Assembly: GCA_018883325.1 (NCBI GenBank)
Contig: VEQH01000019.1
Location: 1 to 59,275 of the forward strand
From: Flavobacteriales bacterium
GTDB taxonomy: Bacteria > Bacteroidota > Bacteroidia > Flavobacteriales_D > Crocinitomicaceae
Length of the DNA: 59,275 bases
Direction: 5' to 3'
Both the position numbers and the translations under genes were made by a program. Of this stretch, positions 26,301 to 34,858 are shown one piece after another (the stretch's first letter is position 1; every line of letters begins with the position of its first letter). The notes under the pieces were generated by a model, which saw only the letters and a list, made by a program, of their open reading frames with translations, was not told where the DNA came from and did not search any database.

Positions 26301-27182
26301 GGAAACAACTATTCATGGAGTCCGAATGAATATGTTATTAACGTAAACGGTCCTTTAGTTGAAGTAAATCCCCCAATTGACAAATGGTATTTTGTTGATA
26401 TTGCAAACGCATGTGGAACAATCAGGGATTCCGTTTTTATTCGAATAGTTACAGCAAATGTTTATGCAGGAAACGACACCGTAATTTGTCCAAGAGAATC
26501 AGCTTTTTTATGGGCAAATGGTGCGGAAAATTATTTTTGGCATCCTTTCAATACAGTAGTTGGGCAGTTTGGGAATTATGTGGAAGTAAAGCCTTCGGTA
26601 AGCACAAATTATATGGTTGTTGGAGAAGATAATAATGGTTGTTATGACACAGCTTATGTAGAAGTTGTTGTCCATCCCTATCCTAGCTTACAAGTTAGTC
26701 CGACTATTTACGCTTTTTACGATGATGTCATTCAATTAGAAGCATTTAGCCATATTCCAGGAACCTACACTTGGTTTCCAACAGAAGGACTTTCGTGTGT
26801 AAATTGTCCTAATCCAATAACAACTCCGAATCAAAACGTAACTTACTTCGTGTATTTTGAAGATGTAAATGGTTGTAAAAATTCCAGTTACGTGAACATA
26901 AAATATGATGCAACCATTTATGTCCCAAACACTTTTATTCCAAATGGAGATAATGTAAATGACTATTTTAGAATATACGGTGGCAATTTAAAAGAAATGG
27001 AATGTACCATTTTTAATCGTTGGGGAGAAGTAGTTAAAGTTTTGCATTCGATCAATGATTCTTGGGATGGAACCTATCGAGGAAAAAAATGTCAAGATGG
27101 AACTTATACTTGGAAATTAATTTATGTTGATTTTCTTGGTGTAAAACATCAATTAACAGGACATGTGAATTTATTGAGATAG
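23310..27182 (+). CDS. giant secreted PKD/SBBP-repeat protein with gliding-motility C-terminal (type B) sorting domain
   Basis: 1290 residues starting at GTG (23310), which gives a good signal peptide (IFLLILLFTIPSLLAQ). The N-terminal domain starting NRGQWDEKIQYSVDLNQGKM is typical of proteins carrying SBBP beta-propeller repeats, seen here as YIGGAGNETPHSIVAAPNGELYIYG and YFGGSGLETGNSITIGTDGSVFVAGG. PKD domains follow (YLWDFGDGNTSTAFEPIYNYT), then several NYSWSP-type Ig-like modules. The C-terminus VPNTFIPNGDNVNDYFRIYGG to GHVNLLR is the gliding motility-associated, type B T9SS sorting domain. Expected to be a surface adhesin or matrix protein exported by T9SS. Confidence 0.88.
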   Translation: MKNIFLLILLFTIPSLLAQSVWMIPNRGQWDEKIQYSVDLNQGKMYLENQGMTFFLTDALSHNHSESGHNHDNSEEGIIHYHAIKQQLIGSNPNPSKTEKNPSKHYANYFIGNNPSKWKSNIFSFDHVTFNEVYNGINIFYDGKNEQLSYNFEVSVGANPEQIQYEIEGANQVEITESGQLILKHSFGQIIQSAPIAWTISPDGSKSKVKCRFKKQGNTISFQFPNGYNTNEQLIIDPSLTFATFTGSTADNWGFTATPDVNSNLFGGGIVFGVGYPTTSGAFDNTYNSGTGSFPMDVGITKYNATGNSLLFSTYIGGAGNETPHSIVAAPNGELYIYGVTSSNNFPMPGTPYDNSFNGGPNVTENSLNFNGADIYVARLSSNGSSLIAATFVGGSGTDGLNTNSLHYNYGDQFRGEITLDANQNVYISSTTASNNFPTVSANQGSLSGNQDAIIFKLTPNLSNLSWSTYFGGSGLETGNSITIGTDGSVFVAGGTSSSNLPISSGNDLSYNGGLSDGYVIRMNGTSGALMSGTYMGMTEYDQTYFVQTDIDNSVYVYGQTESPWQISPGCYGNPNSGQFIRKYTTNLININWTTMIGASSGRVEISPTAFLISNCYDIYIAGWGGNLNSSGQATGSTTTGFQVTPNAFQLNTNGSNFYLAVLGKDAVNLKYATFMGGMNSSSNHVDGGTSRFDKAGRIYHAVCGACGGNPNGFTSTQGSWSPTNESNNCNMATFKFELSSIEAIAAQPEPIICIPQSVNFQNNSTNGNAYLWDFGDGNTSTAFEPIYNYTAPGIYNVKLVVYDTSGCFSSDSVSIQVNVGAFNGGVVQPPNPVCPGGSYQFDAYGGANYSWSPANLLDNPLIANPTATVQTTTVFTVVISDSCGSVTLNVTLPVFDNSMSITPDTSICLGTTVPLQVQGSGTISWSPPEYLSSTNTFNTSSTPDSTITYIASVTSPNGCTLSDSVKISVYFSLPIANLPDTMNMCSGSQIGILASGGNNYSWSPNEYVINVNGPLVEVNPPIDKWYFVDIANACGTIRDSVFIRIVTANVYAGNDTVICPRESAFLWANGAENYFWHPFNTVVGQFGNYVEVKPSVSTNYMVVGEDNNGCYDTAYVEVVVHPYPSLQVSPTIYAFYDDVIQLEAFSHIPGTYTWFPTEGLSCVNCPNPITTPNQNVTYFVYFEDVNGCKNSSYVNIKYDATIYVPNTFIPNGDNVNDYFRIYGGNLKEMECTIFNRWGEVVKVLHSINDSWDGTYRGKKCQDGTYTWKLIYVDFLGVKHQLTGHVNLLR

Positions 27183-27202
27183 CAATATTAACATTAACTT
27201 TG
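27174..27202 (+). promoter_or_regulatory. candidate promoter of the MBL hydrolase gene
   Basis: TTG (27174-27176) and TAACTTTG (27195-27202) match the Bacteroidota -33/-7 elements with an 18-base spacer. The -7 box ends 16 bases before the ATG at 27219. The -33 element lies in the last codons of the previous gene. Confidence 0.5.
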
Positions 27203-27218
27203 CCCAATAAATTTATAG

Positions 27219-27866
27219 ATGTCAATTTCAATTCAATCCTTTCAATTTAATGCTTTTCAAGAAAACACTTATGTTGTTTGGGATCAGCAAAAAAATGCTG
27301 TGATAATCGATCCAGGATGTTATTCAAGCAAAGAACAATTCGAATTAATCTCTTTTATTGAAGATGAAAAATTGAATGTTGTTGCCCTTTTAAACACACA
27401 TGCGCATATCGATCATGTTCTTGGGAATCAATTTATTTTGAACAATTACCAGGTTGACTATTATTTACATCCCGATGATTTAAAAGTTCTTCAATCGGTT
27501 GAATCTTACGCGCATTTGTACGGTTTTGAAGGCTATCAACCTTCTCCTTTACCAACTAAAACACTTGAAAACAATCAAAAACTAACGTTTGGTGAGCTAG
27601 AAATAATTGTATATCATACGCCGGGTCACGCACCAGGTCATGTTGTATTTTATTTTGAAAAAGAAGGCTTTGTAATAAATGGAGACGTTCTTTTCAGGGG
27701 AAGTTTTGGAAGAGTTGATTTGCCTGGAGGAAACCTAGAAACTTTAAAGGATTCTATTTTTAATATCATGTTCAAACTTCCAAATGAAACAGTTGTTTAT
27801 TGTGGTCACGGGCCACAAACGACAATTGGTGTAGAGAAGGAAACGAATTATATTTTAGAGTTTTAA
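27219..27866 (+). CDS. MBL-fold metallohydrolase (glyoxalase II-like)
   Basis: 215 residues, the size of the short prokaryotic glyoxalase-II-like hydrolases. The metal site is complete: H61-A-H63-I-D65-H66, His137 in HTPGHAPGH, Asp156 in INGDVLF and His197 in YCGHGP. It probably hydrolyses a thioester or related small ester in the cytosol; substrate not determinable. No C-terminal glutathione-binding extension is present, which argues against classical glyoxalase II. The glycosyltransferase gene follows after 2 bases. Confidence 0.88.
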   Translation: MSISIQSFQFNAFQENTYVVWDQQKNAVIIDPGCYSSKEQFELISFIEDEKLNVVALLNTHAHIDHVLGNQFILNNYQVDYYLHPDDLKVLQSVESYAHLYGFEGYQPSPLPTKTLENNQKLTFGELEIIVYHTPGHAPGHVVFYFEKEGFVINGDVLFRGSFGRVDLPGGNLETLKDSIFNIMFKLPNETVVYCGHGPQTTIGVEKETNYILEF

Positions 27867-27868
27867 TT

Positions 27869-28987
27869 GTGACAAGAATAGGAATCAATGCACGCAATAT
27901 TCTTCCAAAAAAAATGGAAGGCTTTGGACACTATTCCTATGAAATAACCAAACGGATTTGTGAATCTCATCCTGAACATGAGTTTATTTTGTTTTTCGAT
28001 CGAGCTGTAGATTCATCCTTAAAATTTCCGCCGAATGTTAAAACGGTAGTGTTGTTTCCTCCAACTCGTCATCCGTTTCTTTGGGTCTTATGGTTCGAAT
28101 TCTCACTTCCTTTAGCGTTGAAAAAACACAAAATTGATGTTTTTTGGTCACCTGACGGATTTTGTTCATTACTAACTTCAGTGACCCAAATTATTACCAT
28201 CCACGACATCAATTTTGAATATTATCCAAAAGATGTTCCACGACTAGTTCGTATGTATTTTCAATACTTTTTTCCAAAATTCGCAAGAAAAGCAAAACAT
28301 ATTTTGACTGTTTCAAATTATTCGAAACAAGACATTTCAAAAACGTATTCTATTTCTGAGCAAAAAATTAGTGTTGTTTATAATGCCCCCAATCATTTAT
28401 ACAAACCAATTACTACAGATAAAAAATTAGCCATTAAAAAAGAATTTTCGTTTGGTTCAAACTATTTCCTGTTTGTTGGCTCCATTCATCCAAGAAAAAA
28501 CATACAACGCTTAATCGAGGGATTTGCTCTTGCTAAAAAAGATTTACATGATTTGAAATTAGTGATTGTTGGAAGTGCTATGTGGAAAGATAAATTTTTA
28601 CAGATTCCAAAAGAAATTGAAAAAGACATCATTTTTTTGGGGCATCTTCCACTTGATAAACTTACAAGGGTTACTGCTAGTGCATTTGCATTAACTTACA
28701 TACCTTATTTCGAAGGTTTTGGAATTCCTTTAGTTGAAGCTATGAAATGTGGTGTCCCAATTCTGGCAGCAAATGCAACTTGTTTACCTGAAATCGCTAG
28801 AAATGCCGCAATTTATTGTGATGCTTTCAATATAAATTCAATTGCAAGCGGAATGATTGAATTATTTAACAACGAAAAACTTCGAAACGAATTATCACAA
28901 AACGGATTAAAAAGAAGTCAAGAATTTGATTGGGATCAATCAGCTGAAAAAATCTGGGAGGTCATTAAAACATACGAAGAAAAATAA
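27869..28987 (+). CDS. GT4-family glycosyltransferase
   Basis: About 372 residues from GTG 27869, chosen because it gives the usual VTRIGINARNILPKKMEGFGHYSYE beginning and leaves 2 bases to the MBL stop. A longer frame starting at 27800 would overlap the MBL gene by 67 bases and adds non-homologous residues. GT-B fold with the acceptor-side N-terminus and the C-terminal GT4 region: FLFVGSIHPRKNIQRLIEGF, and the E-x7-E-type motif FEGFGIPLVEAMKCGVPILA. Likely adds a sugar to surface polysaccharide or glycan; donor and acceptor unknown. Confidence 0.88.
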   Translation: MTRIGINARNILPKKMEGFGHYSYEITKRICESHPEHEFILFFDRAVDSSLKFPPNVKTVVLFPPTRHPFLWVLWFEFSLPLALKKHKIDVFWSPDGFCSLLTSVTQIITIHDINFEYYPKDVPRLVRMYFQYFFPKFARKAKHILTVSNYSKQDISKTYSISEQKISVVYNAPNHLYKPITTDKKLAIKKEFSFGSNYFLFVGSIHPRKNIQRLIEGFALAKKDLHDLKLVIVGSAMWKDKFLQIPKEIEKDIIFLGHLPLDKLTRVTASAFALTYIPYFEGFGIPLVEAMKCGVPILAANATCLPEIARNAAIYCDAFNINSIASGMIELFNNEKLRNELSQNGLKRSQEFDWDQSAEKIWEVIKTYEEK

Positions 28988-29010
28988 TTCTTATTTTCTA
29001 TAAAAAGAAA

Positions 29011-29033
29011 AAGGGTAAATTTTCATTACCCTT
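29011..29033. terminator. bidirectional terminator between convergent genes
   Basis: AAGGGTAA (29011-29018) and TTACCCTT (29026-29033) form a perfect 8-bp stem with a 7-base loop. It is followed by an AT-rich run on the plus strand and TTTTTCTTTTT on the minus strand. It lies between the plus-strand glycosyltransferase and minus-strand kbl and fits both. Confidence 0.6.
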
Positions 29034-29058
29034 CATTATATTTTCTATTAGTAAAAAT

Positions 29059-30249
29059 TTAGTTTATTACACCTAACTCTTTTCCAACTTTAATAAATGC
29101 AGCAATAGCTTTATCTAAATCAGCTTTTGAGTGTGCAGCGGATATTTGTGTTCTTATTCTAGCTTGACCTTTAGCTACAACAGGATAGAAAAATCCAACC
29201 GCATAAACTCCTTCTTCTAAAAGTCTATTCGCAAATTTTTGAGACAAGGCTGCATCATACAACATTATTGGAACTATTGGAGAATCTCCAGGTTTAATAT
29301 CAAATCCTGCTGCTTTAATGTTTTCTTTAAAAAACAAGGTGTTTTCTTCCAATTTATCTCGTAATTCTGTCGTTGAACTTAATAATTCAAATACTTTTAA
29401 TGAAGCGCCAACAATTGCAGGTGCAAGAGAATTTGAAAACAAATAGGGACGTGAACGTTGACGTAATAATTCAATAATTTCCTTTTTACCTGTGGTATAG
29501 CCACCCATTGCACCACCTAACGCTTTTCCTAAAGTTCCTGTAATAATGTCAACTTTATCCATCACACCAAAATGTTCTGGTACACCACGACCAGTCTTGC
29601 CAATAAATCCAGCTGAATGACACTCATCAGTCATTACTAACGCATCGTATTTTTCTGCCAAAGCACAGATTTCATCCATTTTAGCTAAATCTCCATCCAT
29701 TGAAAAAACACCATCTGTAACAATTATTCGAAAGCGTTGATCTTGTGCTTTAATTAATTGCTGTTCTAAATCATTCATATCTGAATGTTTGTAACGATAG
29801 CGATGAGCTTTAGCCAAACGAACACCATCAATAATCGAGGCATGGTTTAGTTCATCTGAAATTATTGCATCTTGTTCACCAAATAATGGCTCAAAAACAC
29901 CACCATTTGCATCAAATGCTGCTGCATAAAGAATTGTATCTTCAGTACCATAAAAATCAGCGATTTTACGCTCTAATTCTTTATGAATATCTTGAGTCCC
30001 GCAAATAAAACGAACAGAAGACATACCGTAACCATGAGAATCTAGTGCACTTTTCGCAGCATTTATTACCTCTGGATGCGATGAAAGACCCAAATAATTA
30101 TTTGCACACATTATCACCACTTCCTCACCAGAATTAATTTTCACATTCGCTCCTTGAGGAGTAATAATTATTCTTTCCTTTTTCAACAAACCATTTGACT
30201 CAATCGAATTTAATTCATCAGTCAAGAATTCCTTTATTTTTCCGTACAT
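29059..30249 (-). CDS. kbl: glycine C-acetyltransferase (2-amino-3-ketobutyrate CoA ligase)
   Basis: PLP enzyme of threonine degradation that splits 2-amino-3-oxobutyrate with CoA into glycine and acetyl-CoA. The 396-residue length is exactly usual. It has the alpha-oxoamine synthase fold with [11 protein letters not shown] near the N-terminus, His136 in [11 protein letters not shown], the Asp/His pair in [12 protein letters not shown] and the PLP lysine Lys242 in [15 protein letters not shown]. Serine palmitoyltransferase and KBL share this family; the [15 protein letters not shown] segment and length favour KBL. No threonine dehydrogenase gene is adjacent. It starts 3 bases after a small membrane protein gene and may share its transcript. 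Confidence 0.93.
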   Translation of the reverse strand: MYGKIKEFLTDELNSIESNGLLKKERIIITPQGANVKINSGEEVVIMCANNYLGLSSHPEVINAAKSALDSHGYGMSSVRFICGTQDIHKELERKIADFYGTEDTILYAAAFDANGGVFEPLFGEQDAIISDELNHASIIDGVRLAKAHRYRYKHSDMNDLEQQLIKAQDQRFRIIVTDGVFSMDGDLAKMDEICALAEKYDALVMTDECHSAGFIGKTGRGVPEHFGVMDKVDIITGTLGKALGGAMGGYTTGKKEIIELLRQRSRPYLFSNSLAPAIVGASLKVFELLSSTTELRDKLEENTLFFKENIKAAGFDIKPGDSPIVPIMLYDAALSQKFANRLLEEGVYAVGFFYPVVAKGQARIRTQISAAHSKADLDKAIAAFIKVGKELGVIN

Positions 30250-30252
30250 ATA

Positions 30253-30810
30253 TTACTTTTTAGATCGTTCTTTTAATTGTTTTGCAATTACATTAAACAG
30301 TAACTGCGCTTCTTTTTCATTTAATTTTCTACCGAATCGAACCACTTTATCAAAGTATTCGAAATTTAAACGCTCGCCACCATTTATCCAAGGTGAAGAT
30401 TCCCAAACTACTTGTATTGAATTTTTCTCTGGAACTTCAAACTTTAAGTTTTTTATATTTTCAAAATAATATGGAATAGATTGACCGTAGTTCTTTATTG
30501 ACTTTTTAATCGTTAGTGAAACTTCATCAATTTTTATTAATTCTTTTCCAAACAACAACCACAGAAATGAACGAGTTACTCTAAAAGCATAGTAGAACCA
30601 AAAAACTAAAAAAACATAAAGAATAATTTGCTCTTGCTCCTTCAAATTAAGTGTAGCTAATGACCAAATAACAATAACTCCTATCGTTAACCACATTGAG
30701 AGCCAAGCACCCATTAAGGAATTTACAAAACCATTTTTTTCTGGTTCAATAACCACAGTAAACTTTTCTTTGGAATCATTAAAACTTATTCGATTACCTA
30801 TTAATTTCAT
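30253..30810 (-). CDS. small membrane protein of unknown function
   Basis: I do not recognise the family. 185 residues from the ATG at 30810 (MKLIGNRISFNDSKEKFTVV). The nine codons before it in the longer frame overlap the gldN terminator and are unlikely to be translated. Two hydrophobic segments (SMWLTIGVIVIWSLA and IILYVFLVFWFYYAF) are followed by a soluble C-terminal beta-rich domain (IKIDEVSLTIKKSI, LKFEVPEKNSIQVVWESS) that resembles PH-like domains of other small membrane proteins. The stop is 3 bases from the kbl start. No functional assignment. Confidence 0.7.
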   Translation of the reverse strand: MKLIGNRISFNDSKEKFTVVIEPEKNGFVNSLMGAWLSMWLTIGVIVIWSLATLNLKEQEQIILYVFLVFWFYYAFRVTRSFLWLLFGKELIKIDEVSLTIKKSIKNYGQSIPYYFENIKNLKFEVPEKNSIQVVWESSPWINGGERLNFEYFDKVVRFGRKLNEKEAQLLFNVIAKQLKERSKK

Positions 30811-30820
30811 CTGACAAAAA

Positions 30821-30854
30821 TAAAAAAACCCCACCAATAGAATTGATGGGGTTT
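30821..30854 (-). terminator. intrinsic terminator of the T9SS operon (after gldN)
   Basis: Read on the minus strand: a 13-bp stem AAACCCCATCAAT / ATTGGTGGGGTTT (plus strand 30826-30838 and 30842-30854) with one G-U pair and a 3-base loop, followed by TTTTATTTTTG. It is 18 bases after the gldN stop and a textbook Rho-independent terminator. It also sits just upstream of the next minus-strand gene. Confidence 0.85.
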
Positions 30855-30872
30855 GAAATTTAAACTAACATT

Positions 30873-32135
30873 TTAATAATTCCAAACGTCATGTTCCCAT
30901 TTACGCATGTCATCTTTGATTTTCTCAGCTTCATAGAGTGCATCAACACCGTATTTAAAGTCTTCCAATTCTCTGTCGAATTTATCTGAAACTTTATAAA
31001 TCTGTGCTGTGAACTTTCTTTTCCAAAAAACATCATCAAAAGACATCCATTGAGAATCAGATTTATCATTATAAACATAGTAGTTTACGATGATATTTCT
31101 TAACTCAGGGAAGTATAACCAAAACATTTCACGCTCATCAACTTTTCCTTTATATTCTTCATAAGAATTAGTTGCGTCGTCAAAATACATTGGAATTCCA
31201 TTATCACCATAAGCTAAAATCTTACCTCTTTCGAACAAAATTGTTGAAGAATCATCTTCGTAAGTATATCTTGCAACTGGCGCAATTGAAATAATTCTTC
31301 TATCGATCATAGAACGCTCCTTGTCAAAGAACCAATCTTCTTTGATGTTGTATGCTACTATGTTATTAGAAGAAATAAATCTTGAAATTGCATCTTTTCT
31401 AACTAAATCATCAACTTTTTTAGTTGCATTCCACCATCTCTCTCCATCTTCGAAGGCAAAACCTTTTACAAGCTCTTCATAATCTGGATCTGCTGCCAAA
31501 GAGTCAACAAATCTTCTATAAGTTTGAGCTGTTTTTTGGATCGGTAAAGTATCTCCAGACAAAGGTCGAGCGATAGTAAATTTAGGACCAATTCCTCCTG
31601 CTGCAATTAAACGATTGATTTTGTTTTTGTAAGACGCAACTTCGAAATAATCATTTTTTGATTGTTTTTCAATTGGGTACTTTAAGCTGTATCCATCTTC
31701 AACTAAAGGATTTGCTTCTGATGAAACTTCATAAACTGTTAACTCTCCCAAAAGTACATGTCTCATAATAACAGTCCATAAAGACCATCTTTTCTGATCT
31801 TTGTACCATGATGGATCATCAATTTCTGAAGCATCTTTTGGTTTGTAGTCTGAACTTAAACCATTACTTTCAAAATAATCATAAGGAAAGAACAAATCAT
31901 GATTCATTTTTTCTCTACAATCTATTCGTGAAAAAACTCGTTTAGACCAAACATAATCTGCAAGTCTAACATGTTCATACGGAATAGCTTCCCTAACAGG
32001 AACTTCATCCTTAATGACTACGCCATCAACAACTCCTCCTTGTAATATATTATAGGGACCACGAGGTGGTTGATCCTGAGCATAAATTGAGAAAGCGCTA
32101 GCACTCAAACAAAATAATAGAATTAAATTTTTCAT
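30873..32135 (-). CDS. gldN: gliding motility / type IX secretion protein GldN
   Basis: Last gene of the T9SS core operon. GldN (PorN) is a periplasmic ring component that associates with GldK beneath the outer membrane. 420 residues with a signal peptide (LILLFCLSASAFSIYAQ) and the family hallmarks YNILQGGVVDGVVIKDEV, PYEHVRLADYVWSKRVFSRID and REKMNHDLFFPYD. It is longer than I expect for the F. johnsoniae protein; the extra length lies in the middle (about residues 100-250). It starts 24 bases after the gldM stop and is followed by a strong terminator. Confidence 0.9.
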   Translation of the reverse strand: MKNLILLFCLSASAFSIYAQDQPPRGPYNILQGGVVDGVVIKDEVPVREAIPYEHVRLADYVWSKRVFSRIDCREKMNHDLFFPYDYFESNGLSSDYKPKDASEIDDPSWYKDQKRWSLWTVIMRHVLLGELTVYEVSSEANPLVEDGYSLKYPIEKQSKNDYFEVASYKNKINRLIAAGGIGPKFTIARPLSGDTLPIQKTAQTYRRFVDSLAADPDYEELVKGFAFEDGERWWNATKKVDDLVRKDAISRFISSNNIVAYNIKEDWFFDKERSMIDRRIISIAPVARYTYEDDSSTILFERGKILAYGDNGIPMYFDDATNSYEEYKGKVDEREMFWLYFPELRNIIVNYYVYNDKSDSQWMSFDDVFWKRKFTAQIYKVSDKFDRELEDFKYGVDALYEAEKIKDDMRKWEHDVWNY

Positions 32136-32159
32136 GGTCTCTATAAATTTAAAAAAACA

Positions 32160-33935
32160 TTAAGGAACAACTTTCAAACTTGAAGAAATAGGAACTCCTT
32201 TCATTCCGTTTCTTGTGTAGAATACATCAATTGAAACTTTTTTACCAATTTTAGCTTTTGCAATAGCAGCAGCAGGAACACGGTCACCTGTAAATGATGT
32301 AACTACATCTCCAACGGTAATTTCTCCACCTGTTACATTAAAAGTTACACCAGTAAATGGACTATCTGCTCCTAAACCAACGATAACTTTTGTTCCACTA
32401 GCTTTAGAAATAGTACCACCTTGAACTAATGGGGCTGGGAAAGGTTTCACTTTGTATTTAAATGAACCAAAGTTTATTGATTTTCCAGTTCTATCCTTAC
32501 CGTTTAATGCGATAACAACTTGTCTTGTACCTGGAGCAACATTAACATAATATCCGTCAAATTTCTGACCGTCAGCTGTCCAAGATTTTTTAGTTTTTGT
32601 ACCACCTTGTACGGTAATATCAGAACTTACTGTACCAGAAGTAACAGGAACTACTTTATTATCCCAACTTGTATAAAGAACTGCCAACTCAGGTAAAGAA
32701 ATACTTCCTGCTTTTGTAGCAACCTGAATTTTAGTTTCGTAAGGCATTTCTTTAATTTCACCTCTTTTATTTGCTACACCAACAGTACCTGTAATTTTCA
32801 TTTCACCTGTTGAAGGTGCAGTTAATTTAACAATCGCACGACCGTTAGCAACACTTGTTACAGTACCTTGACTAGGCTTAACAACAGGTTGTTTATCTGA
32901 ATCATAAGCAGCCATCATTACAGTCATTTCGAATTGATCTCCAGGATTTAAAACTGAAGATTCTGGAAACGCTAAACCTTGAATACTATTGAATGAATAA
33001 TCACCTCCACCTAATCTTGAACGAATCAAACTAACAGCATCTGCTCTTGCAGTTAAAATTTCTTTTTGTAAACCAGAAAGAGAAGCAATTGCCGCTACTG
33101 AAGGTGCGTGGTTAAACGTTTTTGCCAACCAATGAACTCCACCTGGTTCGTGTTCATCAACCCAAGATTCGTTTTTTGTTAAAGCAGTATAAATTTTAGT
33201 TACTTCTTGAAGATCATCACTTTTAATTTTTGATTTCTTCATAGCCTCATTTACTTTCTTTTGTAAATCTGCCAAATCTTTGTATTCAACAATTTTAGGA
33301 TCTACAAATGAATATTTAACAGAGTCTGATGAACTTGCAACTAATATTTCACACAATTTTCCTCTGTAAGAATTCATTTGATTCCAAAGTTCGATACCTC
33401 CTTTTAAACCTGGTTTATGTTTACAAGCATATTCAGTTGGAGTTTTCAAATTTTTGTCGATACCAAAAATTCTCATTGATTCATCATACTTATCCTTGTT
33501 TGTTACATGTGCCAAGTTCATGCGGATTGGACGTAAAGGAAATTTATTATCGAAATCAACCATGATAATCGATTCAGGACCTGCTTTCAATTTCGCAGGC
33601 TCTTCTTTTATCTCATTCAAAATCTCTAACTTCAACGCATCCAAATATTGAATTTGTTCAGCAGTAATTTTATCAATTTGATCGACAAAATCCATTAATT
33701 TTTTTGCTTTAGCTTTTACTTCAGGAGTATCACCAGTTTTCATTTTCTCTTCTAGTTCAACTCTTTTTTCAAGCCCTCTTGCATGCTCATTTTGAGAAGC
33801 GATTTGAATGTTTTCTTCAATTGCAACGAAAGCATCAATAATACTTTTCGATACGTTCAAAGCTAACATCGCCATGAGCACCAAGTACATCATCCCAATC
33901 ATCTTCTGTCTTGGGGTTTCCTTACCACCTGCCAT
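32160..33935 (-). CDS. gldM: type IX secretion motor protein GldM
   Basis: Forms with GldL the proton-driven rotary motor of T9SS and gliding. 591 residues. A short cytosolic start (MAGGKETPRQKMIGMMYLV) and a single transmembrane helix (about 12-33, MMYLVLMAMLALNVSKSI) are followed by a long periplasmic part with four beta/helical domains ending SSSLKVVP. The N-terminal sequence is strongly characteristic of GldM/PorM. Located 39 bases behind gldL and 24 bases ahead of gldN, in the usual K-L-M-N order. Confidence 0.95.
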   Translation of the reverse strand: MAGGKETPRQKMIGMMYLVLMAMLALNVSKSIIDAFVAIEENIQIASQNEHARGLEKRVELEEKMKTGDTPEVKAKAKKLMDFVDQIDKITAEQIQYLDALKLEILNEIKEEPAKLKAGPESIIMVDFDNKFPLRPIRMNLAHVTNKDKYDESMRIFGIDKNLKTPTEYACKHKPGLKGGIELWNQMNSYRGKLCEILVASSSDSVKYSFVDPKIVEYKDLADLQKKVNEAMKKSKIKSDDLQEVTKIYTALTKNESWVDEHEPGGVHWLAKTFNHAPSVAAIASLSGLQKEILTARADAVSLIRSRLGGGDYSFNSIQGLAFPESSVLNPGDQFEMTVMMAAYDSDKQPVVKPSQGTVTSVANGRAIVKLTAPSTGEMKITGTVGVANKRGEIKEMPYETKIQVATKAGSISLPELAVLYTSWDNKVVPVTSGTVSSDITVQGGTKTKKSWTADGQKFDGYYVNVAPGTRQVVIALNGKDRTGKSINFGSFKYKVKPFPAPLVQGGTISKASGTKVIVGLGADSPFTGVTFNVTGGEITVGDVVTSFTGDRVPAAAIAKAKIGKKVSIDVFYTRNGMKGVPISSSLKVVP

Positions 33936-33974
33936 ATTTTCTTATATTAACTTATTAATAAAAATATTAAATGA

Positions 33975-34808
33975 TTAAGCTCTCATTGCTTTCAACATAT
34001 TACCATAAACATTATTCAAATCTGTTAAGTTTTGAGATAACATTGCCATATTTTCACGGTAGATAGTTGTATCTTTTGCTGACGCAGATAAATCTGTCAT
34101 AATGCTTTTAATGTTTTCTTGTAAAGAACCCATTTGAGAAAGTCCAGTCAAATATTCTTGAGAACTTTTCAATTGTAATTCATAAACATTATTCAATGCA
34201 GATAAATTTTGACCCATTTTTTGCATTTCTTCACCAAAATTACCATTTCCATCTGCTGTAATCCCAGCAATAGCTTTAGCTGAAGTAGCATATTGTTCAG
34301 TTAATTTTGTCAAACTATTTGAAGCTGTTTCCAAACTTTTAACATAAGAATCAGTTGCTCCAGCAGCAGTTGAAACTGCACCTAAAGAAGCTGCATTTGA
34401 TGCCAAGTTTGACATTCCATCTTTCAATTTTGCTAATAATTTTTCATCAATTCCTGCATCCTCTAATTGTTTAGCAACTAAATCAGCATTTGATGAAGAA
34501 CCACCACCACCGTGTCCGCCAATCATAGCGTTAGGAGACATTTCGTGTAATTGCTCAACTGTTAAGTCTGGATCTAAAATTGGGTGTACTCTTTCCCAGT
34601 GATAATCAGGATGATCAGGAACGAAAATCATTACTACGAAAATTAACGCCTCTAATCCTAACCCCACAGGTAACATGATGTCAGAACCCGGATAGTGCAT
34701 AATTTTAAATAATGCACCAATAATTACAATCGCTGCACCCCATCCAAAGAAATGCTTCATAATTGTCTTAAAAGACTTACTGTGTAAAAAACCACCTTTA
34801 CCACTCAT
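33975..34808 (-). CDS. gldL: type IX secretion motor protein GldL
   Basis: Inner-membrane partner of GldM in the T9SS motor. 277 residues. The N-terminus carries two transmembrane helices (WGAAIVIIGALFKIMHYPGS and MLPVGLGLEALIFVVMIFV) with the glutamate in GLEALIF that in studied GldL proteins is linked to proton flow. A cytosolic helical tail follows (about residues 105-277) that is unusually alanine/serine-rich and coiled coil-like. Signature KIMHYPG present. Placed between gldK and gldM. Confidence 0.95.
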   Translation of the reverse strand: MSGKGGFLHSKSFKTIMKHFFGWGAAIVIIGALFKIMHYPGSDIMLPVGLGLEALIFVVMIFVPDHPDYHWERVHPILDPDLTVEQLHEMSPNAMIGGHGGGGSSSNADLVAKQLEDAGIDEKLLAKLKDGMSNLASNAASLGAVSTAAGATDSYVKSLETASNSLTKLTEQYATSAKAIAGITADGNGNFGEEMQKMGQNLSALNNVYELQLKSSQEYLTGLSQMGSLQENIKSIMTDLSASAKDTTIYRENMAMLSQNLTDLNNVYGNMLKAMRA

Positions 34809-34858
34809 AACACTTGATTTTAAATTAAACTTTATTTATAGAATTAAACATGAATTTA

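Noticed and set aside
27800..27868. Longer N-terminus of the glycosyltransferase
   Set aside because: The 23 extra codons overlap the MBL gene in another frame and do not resemble glycosyltransferase sequence. The GTG at 27869 gives the expected start.
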